A DNA stretch of 64,000 nt from Smithella sp. (GTDB lineage: Bacteria > Desulfobacterota > Syntrophia > Syntrophales > Smithellaceae), in the NCBI GenBank assembly GCA_007244375.1, contig SCVW01000034.1, positions 224,768 through 288,767 on the forward strand. The letters run 5' to 3'. A program made the translations under genes and the position numbers. Below, piece after piece: positions 26,153 to 35,734 of the stretch (the first letter of the stretch is position 1; the number at the start of each line of letters is the position of its first letter). The notes beneath the pieces are model-generated. The model ran no database searches. It had not been told where the DNA came from and worked only from the letters and a program-made list of their open reading frames with translations.

Positions 26153-26728
26153 TTATCGGTTATTTCCGTTTATCCACCAGTCATTCTTTTCCTTAAACCA
26201 CCATAGGGTAGAATCCGTCCGGATAATTCTTTCAGAAAGTTTTCTCCCGTTCTCTGTACTTAATCTCTGCAAAGCATAGTTTATCCATTCTTCCGAGTAC
26301 TTATTCCCCAGATCACCGCATTCTTTTAACTGTAAAATAAGGGCAATTTGATCGGCATCCCGGGCAATTAACGCCTCTTTTGTCTTTTTCTCATTGAACT
26401 CTTCGATAATCGACCTGATGTCCTCCCCAAAAAAAAGTCCCTCTGTCAATTCCTTGACTGCTTTTTCTTCATCCACATTTACATATTTTTTGTTTACATA
26501 ATTCATATCACCTGTGCGTGCCTCCGGTAAATCGTGAAGAATGCACATTTTTAACACACGCAGTTCGTCAAGAGAATCATCCATCTTACAAAGAGTATAC
26601 CCGACATATACTGTTCGTAAAATGTGTTCAGCTACGGATTCATTGCCGCTTCCCAGAAATTGATAACCGCTGCGCGGAGTCCTGCTGAGCATTCCAACCT
26701 CAAACAAAAAATTGGTAATATTATCCAT
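26153..26728 (-). CDS. HD-domain phosphohydrolase (YfbR/HDDC2-like)
   Basis: Protein of 191 residues. Metal ligands of the HD superfamily are seen as His35 (AEHILRTVYVGY), His65-Asp66 (ILHDLPEARTGD) and an Asp near 126 (ARDADQIALIL). The EARTGD motif and length match the YfbR/HDDC2 group, which removes phosphate from deoxynucleoside 5'-monophosphates. It is preceded by a small gene one base away on the same strand. Confidence 0.88.
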   Translation of the reverse strand: MDNITNFLFEVGMLSRTPRSGYQFLGSGNESVAEHILRTVYVGYTLCKMDDSLDELRVLKMCILHDLPEARTGDMNYVNKKYVNVDEEKAVKELTEGLFFGEDIRSIIEEFNEKKTKEALIARDADQIALILQLKECGDLGNKYSEEWINYALQRLSTENGRKLSERIIRTDSTLWWFKEKNDWWINGNNR

Positions 26729-26729
26729 T

Positions 26730-26939
26730 TTATCCCTTTTTTAAAATTTTGATCCGATTAGCCATCATTTCCGACACCTTAGTGATTTGCAATTGCATTG
26801 AAGCAACACTATCAGGCCGCATTGCAATAACTTTGTCCAACTGGGCTTTCCAGTGTTCCAGCGCGACAATTTCATTTTCCCTTATCTTTTTTTCAAAACG
26901 TTCCTGATATTCCTTTATAAACAAATCTGTTGAAGCCAT
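26730..26939 (-). CDS. Small helical hypothetical protein
   Basis: Protein of 69 residues from the ATG at 26939, which has AAGGTG upstream; a GTG three codons earlier is less likely. The sequence is almost wholly helical and charged (FIKEYQERFEKKIRENEIVA), with a possible coiled coil. The stop is one base before the HD-domain gene start, so the two are co-translated. No family recognised. Confidence 0.6.
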   Translation of the reverse strand: MASTDLFIKEYQERFEKKIRENEIVALEHWKAQLDKVIAMRPDSVASMQLQITKVSEMMANRIKILKKG

Positions 26940-27160
26940 TTTAATCACCTTAACTACATTCCTGCAAATTTTTACGCATTATATCATCGGATGTTTATCT
27001 TGCAATAACGAATTTAAATCATAGTTTGACACTATTAATTAAATGCTATAGATCACAAACACGGTTTTTCAGTTACAAACAAGCATCCGGTGAATTGCGA
27101 CTCAAAAATTGTTTTGTACATAAATATTGAACTTAATATAGGAAAACGGGTGAATATAAC

Positions 27161-28030
27161 ATGCCAACCAAACCAAAGCCTGAAGATATAGCCGGCGGGC
27201 AAGCACTCATCGAAGGTGTTATGATGCGTCACGGCAACAAAATCGCAGCAGCAGTAAGAAGACCGGACAAAGAAATCGTTTTTCAGGAGCGGGATTATAT
27301 TCCGCTGACCACACGTTATAAGATATTGGGATGGATGTTTGTCAGGGGAACAATAACTTTATTTGAAATGATGATTATCGGAATAAAATGCCTGATGTTT
27401 TCGGCAGAAGTTGCTTTGTCGGAAGAAGAAAAAAAACCAAAAGGATGGGAGATGTATCTTTCATTTGTCATCAGTTTTGCTGTTGCCATTTTTTTCTTCA
27501 TCGTCGTTCCGGCATTTTTTTTTACTAAAATTAAAATCATAATTTCCAATTTAATTCTCCTGAATATTCTGGAAGGTTGTGTACGACTGGGCATCTTTCT
27601 TTGTTTTCTCGGTGCCACGCTCTTAATAAAAGATATGCGACGGACATATATGTACCACGGAGCAGAACACAAAACTGTATTCGCATGGGAACAAGGTCAG
27701 GAACTGACAGTGGACAATGTCAAAGCATTTTCTACACGTCACCCCCGCTGCGGAACCAGTTTTATTCTTTTTGTCATGATTGTCTCCATATTGGTTTTTT
27801 CACTTCTGGGGCGCCCGGATTTCATACACAGAGTAATCTACAAAATTTTACTTCTTCCCGTTGTCGCCGGTATCTCTTACGAAGCGATCCGTTTTACCGG
27901 TAAATATAACCACTCAAAACTTGTACGACTGCTTAGCTGGCCTGGATTAATGTTGCAAAAAATTACAACCAGAGAACCATCCGATGATCAAATTGAAGTA
28001 GCAATTGCAGCCATGAAAAAAGTAATTTAG
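27161..28030 (+). CDS. DUF1385 family membrane protein
   Basis: Protein of 289 residues of the DUF1385 (YqhQ-like) family. It starts with the family signature IAGGQALIEGVMMRHGNKIA and includes MYHGAEHKTVFAWEQG and FSTRHPRCGTSF. Four to five hydrophobic helices lie between residues 90 and 245. Function is unknown. Histidines and a cysteine in the conserved HGAEHK and HPRCGTSF motifs suggest a metal or catalytic site at the membrane. Confidence 0.88.
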   Translation: MPTKPKPEDIAGGQALIEGVMMRHGNKIAAAVRRPDKEIVFQERDYIPLTTRYKILGWMFVRGTITLFEMMIIGIKCLMFSAEVALSEEEKKPKGWEMYLSFVISFAVAIFFFIVVPAFFFTKIKIIISNLILLNILEGCVRLGIFLCFLGATLLIKDMRRTYMYHGAEHKTVFAWEQGQELTVDNVKAFSTRHPRCGTSFILFVMIVSILVFSLLGRPDFIHRVIYKILLLPVVAGISYEAIRFTGKYNHSKLVRLLSWPGLMLQKITTREPSDDQIEVAIAAMKKVI

Positions 28031-28116
28031 AATCCATTGGTATCTCCAAAAAGCAAAATTTAATCATTACCCTGACCGGACAACTAATATATTTTTTACT
28101 TACATCACATAAGAAG

Positions 28117-28145
28117 TTGACTTTTCTTGTTAATTAGAGTAATAA
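28117..28145 (+). promoter_or_regulatory. Candidate sigma-70 promoter for the LysM protein gene
   Basis: TTGACT (28117-28122) and TAATAA (28140-28145) are separated by 17 bases, about 50 bases before the ATG at 28197. A strong AGGGGGA ribosome-binding site follows. Confidence 0.45.
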
Positions 28146-28196
28146 AATCACAAATATGTTGACATTTTACTCTCTTAAAACAGGGGGAAGACACTA

Positions 28197-29951
28197 ATGA
28201 TTAAGCGATATGCTTTAGCCTTAATTTTGGTTGCCATTTCAGTCGTCATGGTTTATCAACCTGCGGACGCAAAGGAAAACCAGGCGCAGACAATACCTAA
28301 CGAAACCTCTGTATCCAAAAAAAACTTATACACTTACACCGTAAAAAAGGGTGATCTTCTTTCTGTTATTATCAGACATATTCCCGGCATAACTGAAAAA
28401 GACATATCTAATAACTATAAGCTTATAAAAGAACTTAACCCGCATATTCCAAATCTCAACAAACTTGAAGCCGGACAATCTCTTATTCTTCCGGGGAAAC
28501 CCATTATGGAAGCAGATCTAAAAAATGAAGCAAAAGAGAAGAAAATAAAAGTTAAAAAAGCAGTCTCTCCCCGTACCAAAAAATCTTTTCACAAAAACAC
28601 TTCTGCCAATGTGAAATTTTATAAAATTAAGAAGGGCGATGGTTTAATGGAAATCATTCGTCGTGAGCTTAAGGTCGCTGAAGCTGATATCCCGAAAGTG
28701 CTTAAACTAATTAAAGCATTAAATCCCCGGCTTAAAAATGTTAATAGAATTCATCCGGGCAAAGTCATCAAGTTACCCGGCAGCACAGCCTTGGCTAAAA
28801 CCACTATCAAAACCAAAGCTGACGAACAAAAAGTCGCAAAACTCTCCGAACCTTCAACTCAACCGGAAAAAATTGCTGAAACAAAAGAAAAAAAATTTAT
28901 GCCACCGGAAGTCGGCTTTGCTGTGCTTAAGTATGTCATCACCCAAATGAACGGATCCGTCACCACCACAGGTAATTATTATCTTCCCTTCTCTAAGACA
29001 GGCCAGGTAACAATTGATTGTTCTAAAATTCCTGTAATTGAATTTGATGACAATACAACAATATTTCTTGATCTGGAAAACCGTGCCACTAATAACTTAA
29101 AGAAGATGATCAGTGACAACTGGGAAAACTACTATTTGATAAAAACAGATAAAAATGACGATGTAATCACCATTTTGAAGAAAGTCATTAATACCACCAA
29201 AAGTTATTCCATGATAAAAAGTGAAAAGCCTCTTATTATCGGTGCATACCCGCCAGTGGAAGTAACCGTCGACTGGGTAATTTTCAGCACTGTTCCCAAA
29301 AAGACAAAGTCATTGAAACAGGGGTTACGTATTATTGATGAAAATAATGTAATGCTGCCAAAATCAATTAAAAATTATTCCCGGAAAAACGGTCTGATCA
29401 TCACTGAAATTTCTCCGGAAAGCGGTCTCGTAGGAAAGCCTGATGAAGTTTATTCTTTGCCGCCTGTTCCGGTCTTTCCTACGATATCAGCCAGAGATTT
29501 TTCCTATGCTCTTGTTACCACTTTAGGACTGAATGCTGAAAAAGATGTGGATATTCAAATGTTCGACACAGTAAAGGATGGCTTTAATTTATCTATTAAA
29601 GCCGATGTTCTGATAAAAAATGAAAACAAAAAATATATCATCTATTCACAAAGCTTATCTCCGCAATTTATCAATGCACTAAAACAAGCCGGCAACGAAA
29701 TTATCCTGGTTAAAGACAACGACTCTCCGAAAAATATGATGGAAAAGATTTTACAAGGTCTCCATATTCCTTTTACTTCAGGAAATTTTAATTTCTCCGG
29801 AGTTGAGAAAAAACAGGCTCCATATGCACTAGACTTTAATGGCACCAGGATTAATACAGATAAAGATTTATACGTTGTTGATTTCGATTTTGATCAGGAA
29901 TTACGAGGTCTGCTTCAGGAGGTATGGTCCGTTAACATCGCCAGGTACTGA
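28197..29951 (+). CDS. Secreted protein with two LysM domains
   Basis: Protein of 584 residues with a signal peptide (about 1-25, ending PADAKE). Two LysM-type modules follow: residues 46-103 (YTYTVKKGDLLSVIIRHIPG ... LEAGQSLILPG) and 140-197 (YKIKKGDGLMEIIRRELK ... IHPGKVIKLPG). Both have a longer insert than classical LysM. The C-terminal 350 residues are not recognised and have no visible catalytic motif. LysM binds peptidoglycan, so a cell-wall-associated role in the periplasm is likely. Confidence 0.82.
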   Translation: MIKRYALALILVAISVVMVYQPADAKENQAQTIPNETSVSKKNLYTYTVKKGDLLSVIIRHIPGITEKDISNNYKLIKELNPHIPNLNKLEAGQSLILPGKPIMEADLKNEAKEKKIKVKKAVSPRTKKSFHKNTSANVKFYKIKKGDGLMEIIRRELKVAEADIPKVLKLIKALNPRLKNVNRIHPGKVIKLPGSTALAKTTIKTKADEQKVAKLSEPSTQPEKIAETKEKKFMPPEVGFAVLKYVITQMNGSVTTTGNYYLPFSKTGQVTIDCSKIPVIEFDDNTTIFLDLENRATNNLKKMISDNWENYYLIKTDKNDDVITILKKVINTTKSYSMIKSEKPLIIGAYPPVEVTVDWVIFSTVPKKTKSLKQGLRIIDENNVMLPKSIKNYSRKNGLIITEISPESGLVGKPDEVYSLPPVPVFPTISARDFSYALVTTLGLNAEKDVDIQMFDTVKDGFNLSIKADVLIKNENKKYIIYSQSLSPQFINALKQAGNEIILVKDNDSPKNMMEKILQGLHIPFTSGNFNFSGVEKKQAPYALDFNGTRINTDKDLYVVDFDFDQELRGLLQEVWSVNIARY

Positions 29952-30117
29952 TTATATCTCAATAAAATTGTCATGCGTAAAGCTTTCACTCAGATTTTGA
30001 AACGCGAATAAAAAACAACATAATCATAATTTTTTCATGTCATATTTCCTTCTTCATCGTTGCCACCTGATTATCTTTAAACGTTTTTAATTTACAAAAT
30101 TTCTATAAAGGTTTTTT

Positions 30118-31089
30118 ATGATAAAAGCTATTTCTCTTTTTTCCGGTGGATTGGACAGCATGCTTGCCGTTGAACTAATCCGCAGGCAAAAGATTGATGT
30201 TATTGGCCTGACATTTACAACACCTTTTTTTAACGATAAAAAAGCACAATACGCCGCAAGGTTATTAAATTTACCATTGATTGTTGAAAATATTTCAATA
30301 CCACATCTAAAGATGCTTAAATCTCCGCGCTATGGCTATGGTAAGAATATGAATCCCTGCATTGATTGTCATACGCTTATGCTTCAAATTGCCGGTGAAA
30401 GAATGAAAAATGAAGGTTTTGATTTTATTATTACCGGAGAAGTTCTCGGTCAACGGCCGATGTCACAGAACAAACAATCTCTTTATATTATTGCTAAAAA
30501 TTCCGGTTATCCCGATTATATTTTACGTCCGCTGAGCGCCGGTCTACTTAACCCGACAAAAGCGGAGAGAGACAAAATAATAGATCGTTCGCAATTGCTC
30601 TCTCTTCAGGGACGTGGCCGCAAATTTCAAATAAAATTAGCTGCCGATTTCGGTATAACAAATTATTCACCGCCTGCCGGAGGCTGCCTGCTTACCGATC
30701 CCATGTATACTCGCCGTCTTCATGATTTATTTTCTCATCTGGAAGATCATGAAATTCGCGATCTGAGCTTGTTAAAATACGGACGTCATTTTAGAGAGGA
30801 TAATCAGGGTAAAATCATCGTCGGCCGTAACAATACCGATAACGAAAGAATACGTGAATTTTCAACTGATGAAGATATTGCATTGTTTATGGCTGATTTC
30901 CCCGGTCCTTACGTCTTAATTCCCCACGGGAATATGGATCTCATCCCACTTGCTGCCTCGCTCTGTGTTCGTTATAGCGATGCTCCTTCCGACTGTGAAG
31001 CAAACGTAATTTATCAGCATAAAAATTCATCAAATATAATTAAAGCCAACGCAGCAGCAAAAGAAGATTGCAAAAAATTGGTTATATAA
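30118..31089 (+). CDS. PP-loop ATPase, thiouridylase-like (MnmA/ThiI-related)
   Basis: Protein of 323 residues with the PP-loop SGGLDS at 9-14, typical of ATP pyrophosphatases that adenylate tRNA bases. A CIDC pair (Cys81, Cys84) and the PPAGGCLLTD segment near residue 182 are conserved-looking and could bind a cluster or carry sulfur. The C-terminal part after PPAGGCLL resembles the NFACT-R_2 region seen in such proteins. tRNA thiolation is the likely area, but the exact base cannot be called. Many database entries carry misleading names such as tRNA methyltransferase. Confidence 0.75.
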   Translation: MIKAISLFSGGLDSMLAVELIRRQKIDVIGLTFTTPFFNDKKAQYAARLLNLPLIVENISIPHLKMLKSPRYGYGKNMNPCIDCHTLMLQIAGERMKNEGFDFIITGEVLGQRPMSQNKQSLYIIAKNSGYPDYILRPLSAGLLNPTKAERDKIIDRSQLLSLQGRGRKFQIKLAADFGITNYSPPAGGCLLTDPMYTRRLHDLFSHLEDHEIRDLSLLKYGRHFREDNQGKIIVGRNNTDNERIREFSTDEDIALFMADFPGPYVLIPHGNMDLIPLAASLCVRYSDAPSDCEANVIYQHKNSSNIIKANAAAKEDCKKLVI

Positions 31090-31157
31090 CAAAAGAAGCG
31101 GATTAGATAATTAGACGGATTAGAAGTTTAGAGGATTGAAAAAAAATAAATCTCCTG

Positions 31158-31186
31158 CTGGTTCAATCTTTTTCTGATTGAACCAT
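31158..31186. terminator. Hairpin between convergent genes
   Basis: TGGTTCAATC and GATTGAACCA form a ten-pair stem with a seven-base loop, directly beyond the DUF4301 gene stop and about 70 bases after the PP-loop gene. T-rich flanks are modest on both sides. Confidence 0.55.
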
Positions 31187-32710
31187 TTATTTGATTAAAT
31201 GTTCGGGACGTAAAAGATCATTAACAGTCTTCACCGGATTGAACACTATTATCGGTAATTCCACAAAGACAGTATTCCAGTAAGCCATACCGCCGTTCCA
31301 GAGACCTGGCAGCTCCAAAGCTTTAAGAAGGCTTCCTTTTTCATTTTTAACAGTAATCAAATAAGCATCTCCGTTAACATAGTTATCCAGATCGAACTTC
31401 TCGCCTTTGTAATTTTTCGTGCAACAGACCATATCCACCGGATTAAAATATTTTGCAGCAGACCAGATTGCCATTTGCTTACGGTCATTTTTGTTCACAT
31501 GTCCGCTTTCAACAATCTGCAGAGTCTTACTTCCATCATGCTCCTCGATCCAGAATGGAGCTCCGCCCGGTTCGCCTTCGTTCTTAACAACAGCGCACAC
31601 ACGCAATGGCCGGTTCAACGAAGAAAATATTATTTCCTTTTGCCTCTTCAATGATTTCGTTGACAAATTGCCGGGGAATACTTTATTGAGCCTCCGTGAA
31701 CAATATTCTTTGATTCCATTAATTTTTCCGGCATCAATTTTCTCATCTTCAATCCTGCGCAAAACAGCAAATATTTCCTGTTGAAGCTGCAGTGCCATTC
31801 CTCCCAGCATTTTTTTATAGGGAAGAATTTTTTTTAATAATTTTTCCGGCACAACATTATCAATATTTTTTATAAAAATGAAATCGGCATCAAGATTCTG
31901 TAAATTTTTCAGCAATGCCCCATGTCCGCCTGGTCGAAAAATCAGATTACCCCCGGCATCACGCAGCAAAAGATTATTTTCATCAACTGCCGGCATATTT
32001 GTCGACGGCAACTGAACCGAAGTCGACACACTATATTTTACCCGACAAAGTCTTTCGTATCCGGGCATTACGTCTTTTATTTTCTTAGAGATATCTTTTT
32101 TATGTTCCTGAGGTATCGTAAAATGCAAATGACATGTATCATCTGCGCTGCGAACATATTGAGCAGCTTCAAACAAATGTTCTTCCAAAGATGTGCGAAC
32201 ATCCGCACTGTCATACCGATGAAAAGGAATCAAGGCCTTGGGCAATCCTCCCAAATTCAGACCTTTTTTATTCAAAATGTAATTTAGTAAAGCCCTGATA
32301 TTTTTTTGTTCAATTAATTTTGAAGTACGTTTATTTTTTTTGATAAGATAATAAAATGGAAACTTATACAAATTACGTAAAAATGATTTATTTAATGTGG
32401 AAGAGGCAAACTCACCGGCTTTCAGAGCTGAAAACCACCCGGCAAACATGCGACTGGCGGCACCGGATGCGGGAACAAATTTAATCAATTTAAATTTTCC
32501 CGCTTCCTTTTCGAAGATTCCGATTAATTTATTTCCTGCGGCCTTATTAACCGATATTATTCCATCATTAATTGTGCACGGACGATTTAACTTCAGGAAA
32601 TTGGAACCGCGGCTATACGTCGCCAATTGCTTCCCCACATCATCTGAAGTCAAGCCGAATTTTTTGATTTGCCTAAGATCTTTTCCTGAAAATGGTGATT
32701 TTTTTTTCAT
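31187..32710 (-). CDS. DUF4301 family protein
   Basis: Protein of about 507 residues from the ATG at 32710 (MKKKSPFSGKDLRQ); a TTG at 32755 would add 15 residues. The family signature is FVPASGAASRMF near residue 95, a nucleotidyltransferase-like phosphate loop, and later NLIFRPGGHGALLKNLQNLD and EGEPGGAPFWIEEH. The fold is suggestive of sugar-nucleotide pyrophosphorylases, but function is unknown. The gene is monocistronic, convergent with the PP-loop gene. Confidence 0.82.
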   Translation of the reverse strand: MKKKSPFSGKDLRQIKKFGLTSDDVGKQLATYSRGSNFLKLNRPCTINDGIISVNKAAGNKLIGIFEKEAGKFKLIKFVPASGAASRMFAGWFSALKAGEFASSTLNKSFLRNLYKFPFYYLIKKNKRTSKLIEQKNIRALLNYILNKKGLNLGGLPKALIPFHRYDSADVRTSLEEHLFEAAQYVRSADDTCHLHFTIPQEHKKDISKKIKDVMPGYERLCRVKYSVSTSVQLPSTNMPAVDENNLLLRDAGGNLIFRPGGHGALLKNLQNLDADFIFIKNIDNVVPEKLLKKILPYKKMLGGMALQLQQEIFAVLRRIEDEKIDAGKINGIKEYCSRRLNKVFPGNLSTKSLKRQKEIIFSSLNRPLRVCAVVKNEGEPGGAPFWIEEHDGSKTLQIVESGHVNKNDRKQMAIWSAAKYFNPVDMVCCTKNYKGEKFDLDNYVNGDAYLITVKNEKGSLLKALELPGLWNGGMAYWNTVFVELPIIVFNPVKTVNDLLRPEHLIK

Positions 32711-32848
32711 AGACGTAAATAAATATGTTTTGTTTTTTATATAACACCAGCACAAATCATTGACAAGAAGAAACTAGCAACCTGCTCTATTCAGACCCGA
32801 AAGATTCTATGCATTCTTTTCCGAAATCTTATGCCACAGTAGAACAAT

Positions 32849-32878
32849 TTGACAAAATCCCCCCTACGTGAGTAAACT
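32849..32878 (+). promoter_or_regulatory. Possible promoter upstream of the transglycosylase gene
   Basis: TTGACA (32849-32854) with TAAACT (32873-32878) at 18-base spacing. The -10 is imperfect, so this is a weak call. Confidence 0.3.
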
Positions 32879-33003
32879 ATACCTGAAGTATGAGCAAGAT
32901 TGCTAATTTAACCTTTTATTTATACTTTCTTCTATATGCAAAATGCAGTAACTATACATGCACCGGAGTATAAACAAAATTAAATACTATGGAAGTGAAC
33001 GTC

Positions 33004-34140
33004 ATGACTTATCTACAGAAAACATACAAGGCAATTTTGATTTCCGCGATAATAGTTTTCAGTGCCGTCACCTCGGAGGCACAAGTGGGATGGAATCAGT
33101 CGGCGGGACAATTCCTTATCAATGCAATTAAAATCAGCGGGCATTTGTCTTTCTGTAATGAAGCGGTTCCTCTTGATAATCATGATGTAAAAGAAAGACT
33201 GGAAAAAGAATTGCTCGTATCTCTTGATAACAGCGATAATATTATTTTATGGCTTAAACGCGCCAATCGTTATTTCCCGTATATTGAAAAAGTTTTAAAA
33301 GACAATTCCCTGCCCGATGATCTTAAATATATTGTAATTGCCGAAAGTTCCTTGAAACCACTCGCCACATCACACAAAGGAGCTGTAGGTTTTTGGCAAT
33401 TCATCAAAAATACCGGCAGTAAATACGGAATGAAAATCAATGACGGCATTGATGAACGTCGCAATTTTTTTATAGCCACTGATGCGGCAATAAGATATCT
33501 AATTGATCTTTATGATATTTTCGGCTCATGGACACTGGCTGCGGCAGCCTACAACATGGGAGAAGAAGGCCTGAAGACAGAAATAATTTTACAAAAAGTA
33601 AATGATTATTACCGGCTTTACCTGAATCAGGAAACGCAGAGATACGTCTTTAAAATTTTAGCAGCCAAAATCATTCTGTCTAATCCTGAAAAATACGGAT
33701 ATTCTTTGAGAGAAGAAGATCTGTATAAGCCGCTGCAATTTGATAATGTAGAAATAAGCACAAATCAACCGGTGCCTTTATATATAATTGCTCAGGCAGC
33801 AAATACTTATTTTAAAGTAATAAAGGACCTTAATCCTCATATAAAGAGCTATTATTTGGCCACCGGCAAATACAATCTTTTTGTGCCGAAGGGGGCAGCT
33901 TCCGGATTTTCCGAAAGATATGAAAATCTTCTAAAACAGTGGAACGAAGAAAAAACAAAATCCGTATACACTGTCAAAAAAGGAGAAAGCTTGTCATCAA
34001 TCGCCAAACGTTTTAATGTATCGGTTAAAGCGTTAATGATTTGGAATAATGTCACTAATGCCAAAAACATTTCGCCCGGTAAAAAGCTTTTTATTTTTTC
34101 TGAGGTAATGTCAAAGATGGAAAATAGTAATATCTATTAA
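33004..34140 (+). CDS. Membrane-bound lytic murein transglycosylase, MltD-like, with LysM
   Basis: Protein of 378 residues from ATG 33004, chosen because GGAAGTGA precedes it; ATG 32989 has no such site. A signal peptide ends near SEA-QVG. The SLT domain has the catalytic glutamate near residue 114 in IAESSLKP, then SHKGAVGFWQFI and AAAAYNMGEEGL. One LysM module at the C terminus (YTVKKGESLSSIAKRFNVSV) binds peptidoglycan. MltD proteins often carry more LysM units, so this is a short form. It cleaves glycan strands to anhydro ends in the periplasm. Confidence 0.9.
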   Translation: MTYLQKTYKAILISAIIVFSAVTSEAQVGWNQSAGQFLINAIKISGHLSFCNEAVPLDNHDVKERLEKELLVSLDNSDNIILWLKRANRYFPYIEKVLKDNSLPDDLKYIVIAESSLKPLATSHKGAVGFWQFIKNTGSKYGMKINDGIDERRNFFIATDAAIRYLIDLYDIFGSWTLAAAAYNMGEEGLKTEIILQKVNDYYRLYLNQETQRYVFKILAAKIILSNPEKYGYSLREEDLYKPLQFDNVEISTNQPVPLYIIAQAANTYFKVIKDLNPHIKSYYLATGKYNLFVPKGAASGFSERYENLLKQWNEEKTKSVYTVKKGESLSSIAKRFNVSVKALMIWNNVTNAKNISPGKKLFIFSEVMSKMENSNIY

Positions 34141-34343
34141 ATGAGTAAGAACAGCCCCATTTGCAAATTCCATAAGATTGATTAATAATTCATCAGTTCT
34201 GATTAAATATTTTCAGATGCAATACGCATAAATACATCCACTATTTACCATATTTCTTGACAAATAATTCTTTCTGTCTTAATTGCAACAAAACGGTTTT
34301 ATTCCCAAAACATGTCCTTTGACACTATAAGGCGATAACAAAA

Positions 34344-35255
34344 ATGAATATTATTAATAAAATTAACAAACTCAGAAAAGAAAAAAAAGCGGTTATTCTT
34401 GCTCATAATTATCAACTCCCGGAAATTCAAGACATTGCTGATTTTGTAGGGGATTCATTAGGTTTAAGCATGGAAGCTGCACGCACAGATGCAGCAATGA
34501 TAGTTTTTTGCGGTGTTCACTTCATGGCAGAAACCGCAAAAATATTGTCACCTCAAAAAATTGTATTACTCCCTGATAAAAACGCCGGCTGTCCGATGGC
34601 TGACATGATCGATGCCGAAAGTTTAAAAACTCTTCAGGCAAAGCATCCTGATGCCATAACTGTATGCTATGTAAACACTTCTGCTGCAGTGAAAGCCAGT
34701 TGCGATTATTGCTGTACTTCAGCCAATGCTGTAAAAGTCGCGCAGAATATTTTATTGAATCATAAAAACAGTGAGATAATTTTTATTCCCGATAAATATC
34801 TGGCGCAATATGTTTCGTCGCAAGTGAAGTATGATTTCATAGCATGGGAAGGGTTCTGCCCGACTCATGCTAAAATCTTGCCGGATAATATTCTGCAGGC
34901 AAAAAAAATGCATCCCAAAGCAAAGGTTATTGCTCATCCGGAGTGCAGACCGACTGTGATTGCACTTGCCGACGTTGTCGCTTCCACCGAAGGAATGAGT
35001 AAATATATCAAAAAGTCTCCGGAGAGGGAATTCATTATCGGCACGGAAATCGGCATAATTCACAGAATGAAAAAAGAAAATCCTGAGAAACATTTTTACC
35101 CTGTTACAGAAAATATTATTTGTCCGACTATGAAACAAATAAACCTGGAGAAGGTGCTCCGGTCGCTGGAAGATTTAACTTACGAAATTACAGTTCCACC
35201 CGATATTATAGAGAAAGCGCATCTTTCCATAGAAAGAATGTTGCAGATAGTATAA
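34344..35255 (+). CDS. nadA: Quinolinate synthase A
   Basis: [4Fe-4S] enzyme of 303 residues that condenses iminoaspartate with dihydroxyacetone phosphate to quinolinate in NAD synthesis. The three cluster cysteines are placed as in the family: Cys83 (NAGCPMAD), Cys172 (GFCPTH) and Cys260 (IICPTMK). HNYQLPEIQD near the start and NTSAAVKA are substrate-binding motifs. nadB and nadC are not in the window. Confidence 0.95.
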   Translation: MNIINKINKLRKEKKAVILAHNYQLPEIQDIADFVGDSLGLSMEAARTDAAMIVFCGVHFMAETAKILSPQKIVLLPDKNAGCPMADMIDAESLKTLQAKHPDAITVCYVNTSAAVKASCDYCCTSANAVKVAQNILLNHKNSEIIFIPDKYLAQYVSSQVKYDFIAWEGFCPTHAKILPDNILQAKKMHPKAKVIAHPECRPTVIALADVVASTEGMSKYIKKSPEREFIIGTEIGIIHRMKKENPEKHFYPVTENIICPTMKQINLEKVLRSLEDLTYEITVPPDIIEKAHLSIERMLQIV

Positions 35256-35319
35256 ATTAAATTGCGCAGGTGTAAAGAAATAAAGGAATTTATAAAGTAA
35301 AAATAAAACAGAATAACAA

Positions 35320-35706
35320 ATGAAAAAAAATATTATCTCGTCAGGTAAATTTCCTGTTTTCGGGCCATATTCCGCTGCTGTGGAAGTAAACGGCTTTATT
35401 TTTATTTCCGGCCAAATACCCGTTGATCCGGCAAGCGGCGAAATTATCGACGACATTAAAAATGCTACCAGACAGATACTTGCAAATATCCAAACTATTC
35501 TCAAAGAAGCCGGTTTGGATATGTCCAGCATTGTCAAAACCACCATTTATTTAAAAAGCATTGCTGACTTCCCCGTCGTTAATGAAACATATGCGACGTT
35601 TTTCCCTCAAGATCCTCCGGCACGTTCAACTGTTGAAGTAAGCGCTTTACCGAAAGGAGCACCGCTGGAAATTGAGGCAATTGCAGTAAAAAATGTATTG
35701 AAGTAA
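35320..35706 (+). CDS. ridA: RidA family enamine/imine deaminase
   Basis: Protein of 128 residues of the YjgF/YER057c/UK114 family. The family ring residues are present: GPYSAAVEVNG, ISGQIPVDP, and the carboxylate-binding Arg102 in PPARSTVEVSALPKGAPLEI with Glu119. RidA hydrolyses reactive enamines formed by PLP enzymes. It follows nadA by 64 bases; iminoaspartate chemistry in NAD synthesis could be a link but this is inference. Confidence 0.92.
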   Translation: MKKNIISSGKFPVFGPYSAAVEVNGFIFISGQIPVDPASGEIIDDIKNATRQILANIQTILKEAGLDMSSIVKTTIYLKSIADFPVVNETYATFFPQDPPARSTVEVSALPKGAPLEIEAIAVKNVLK

Positions 35707-35734
35707 AGAAAGACTACCTGATTTTTTTTGCTGC

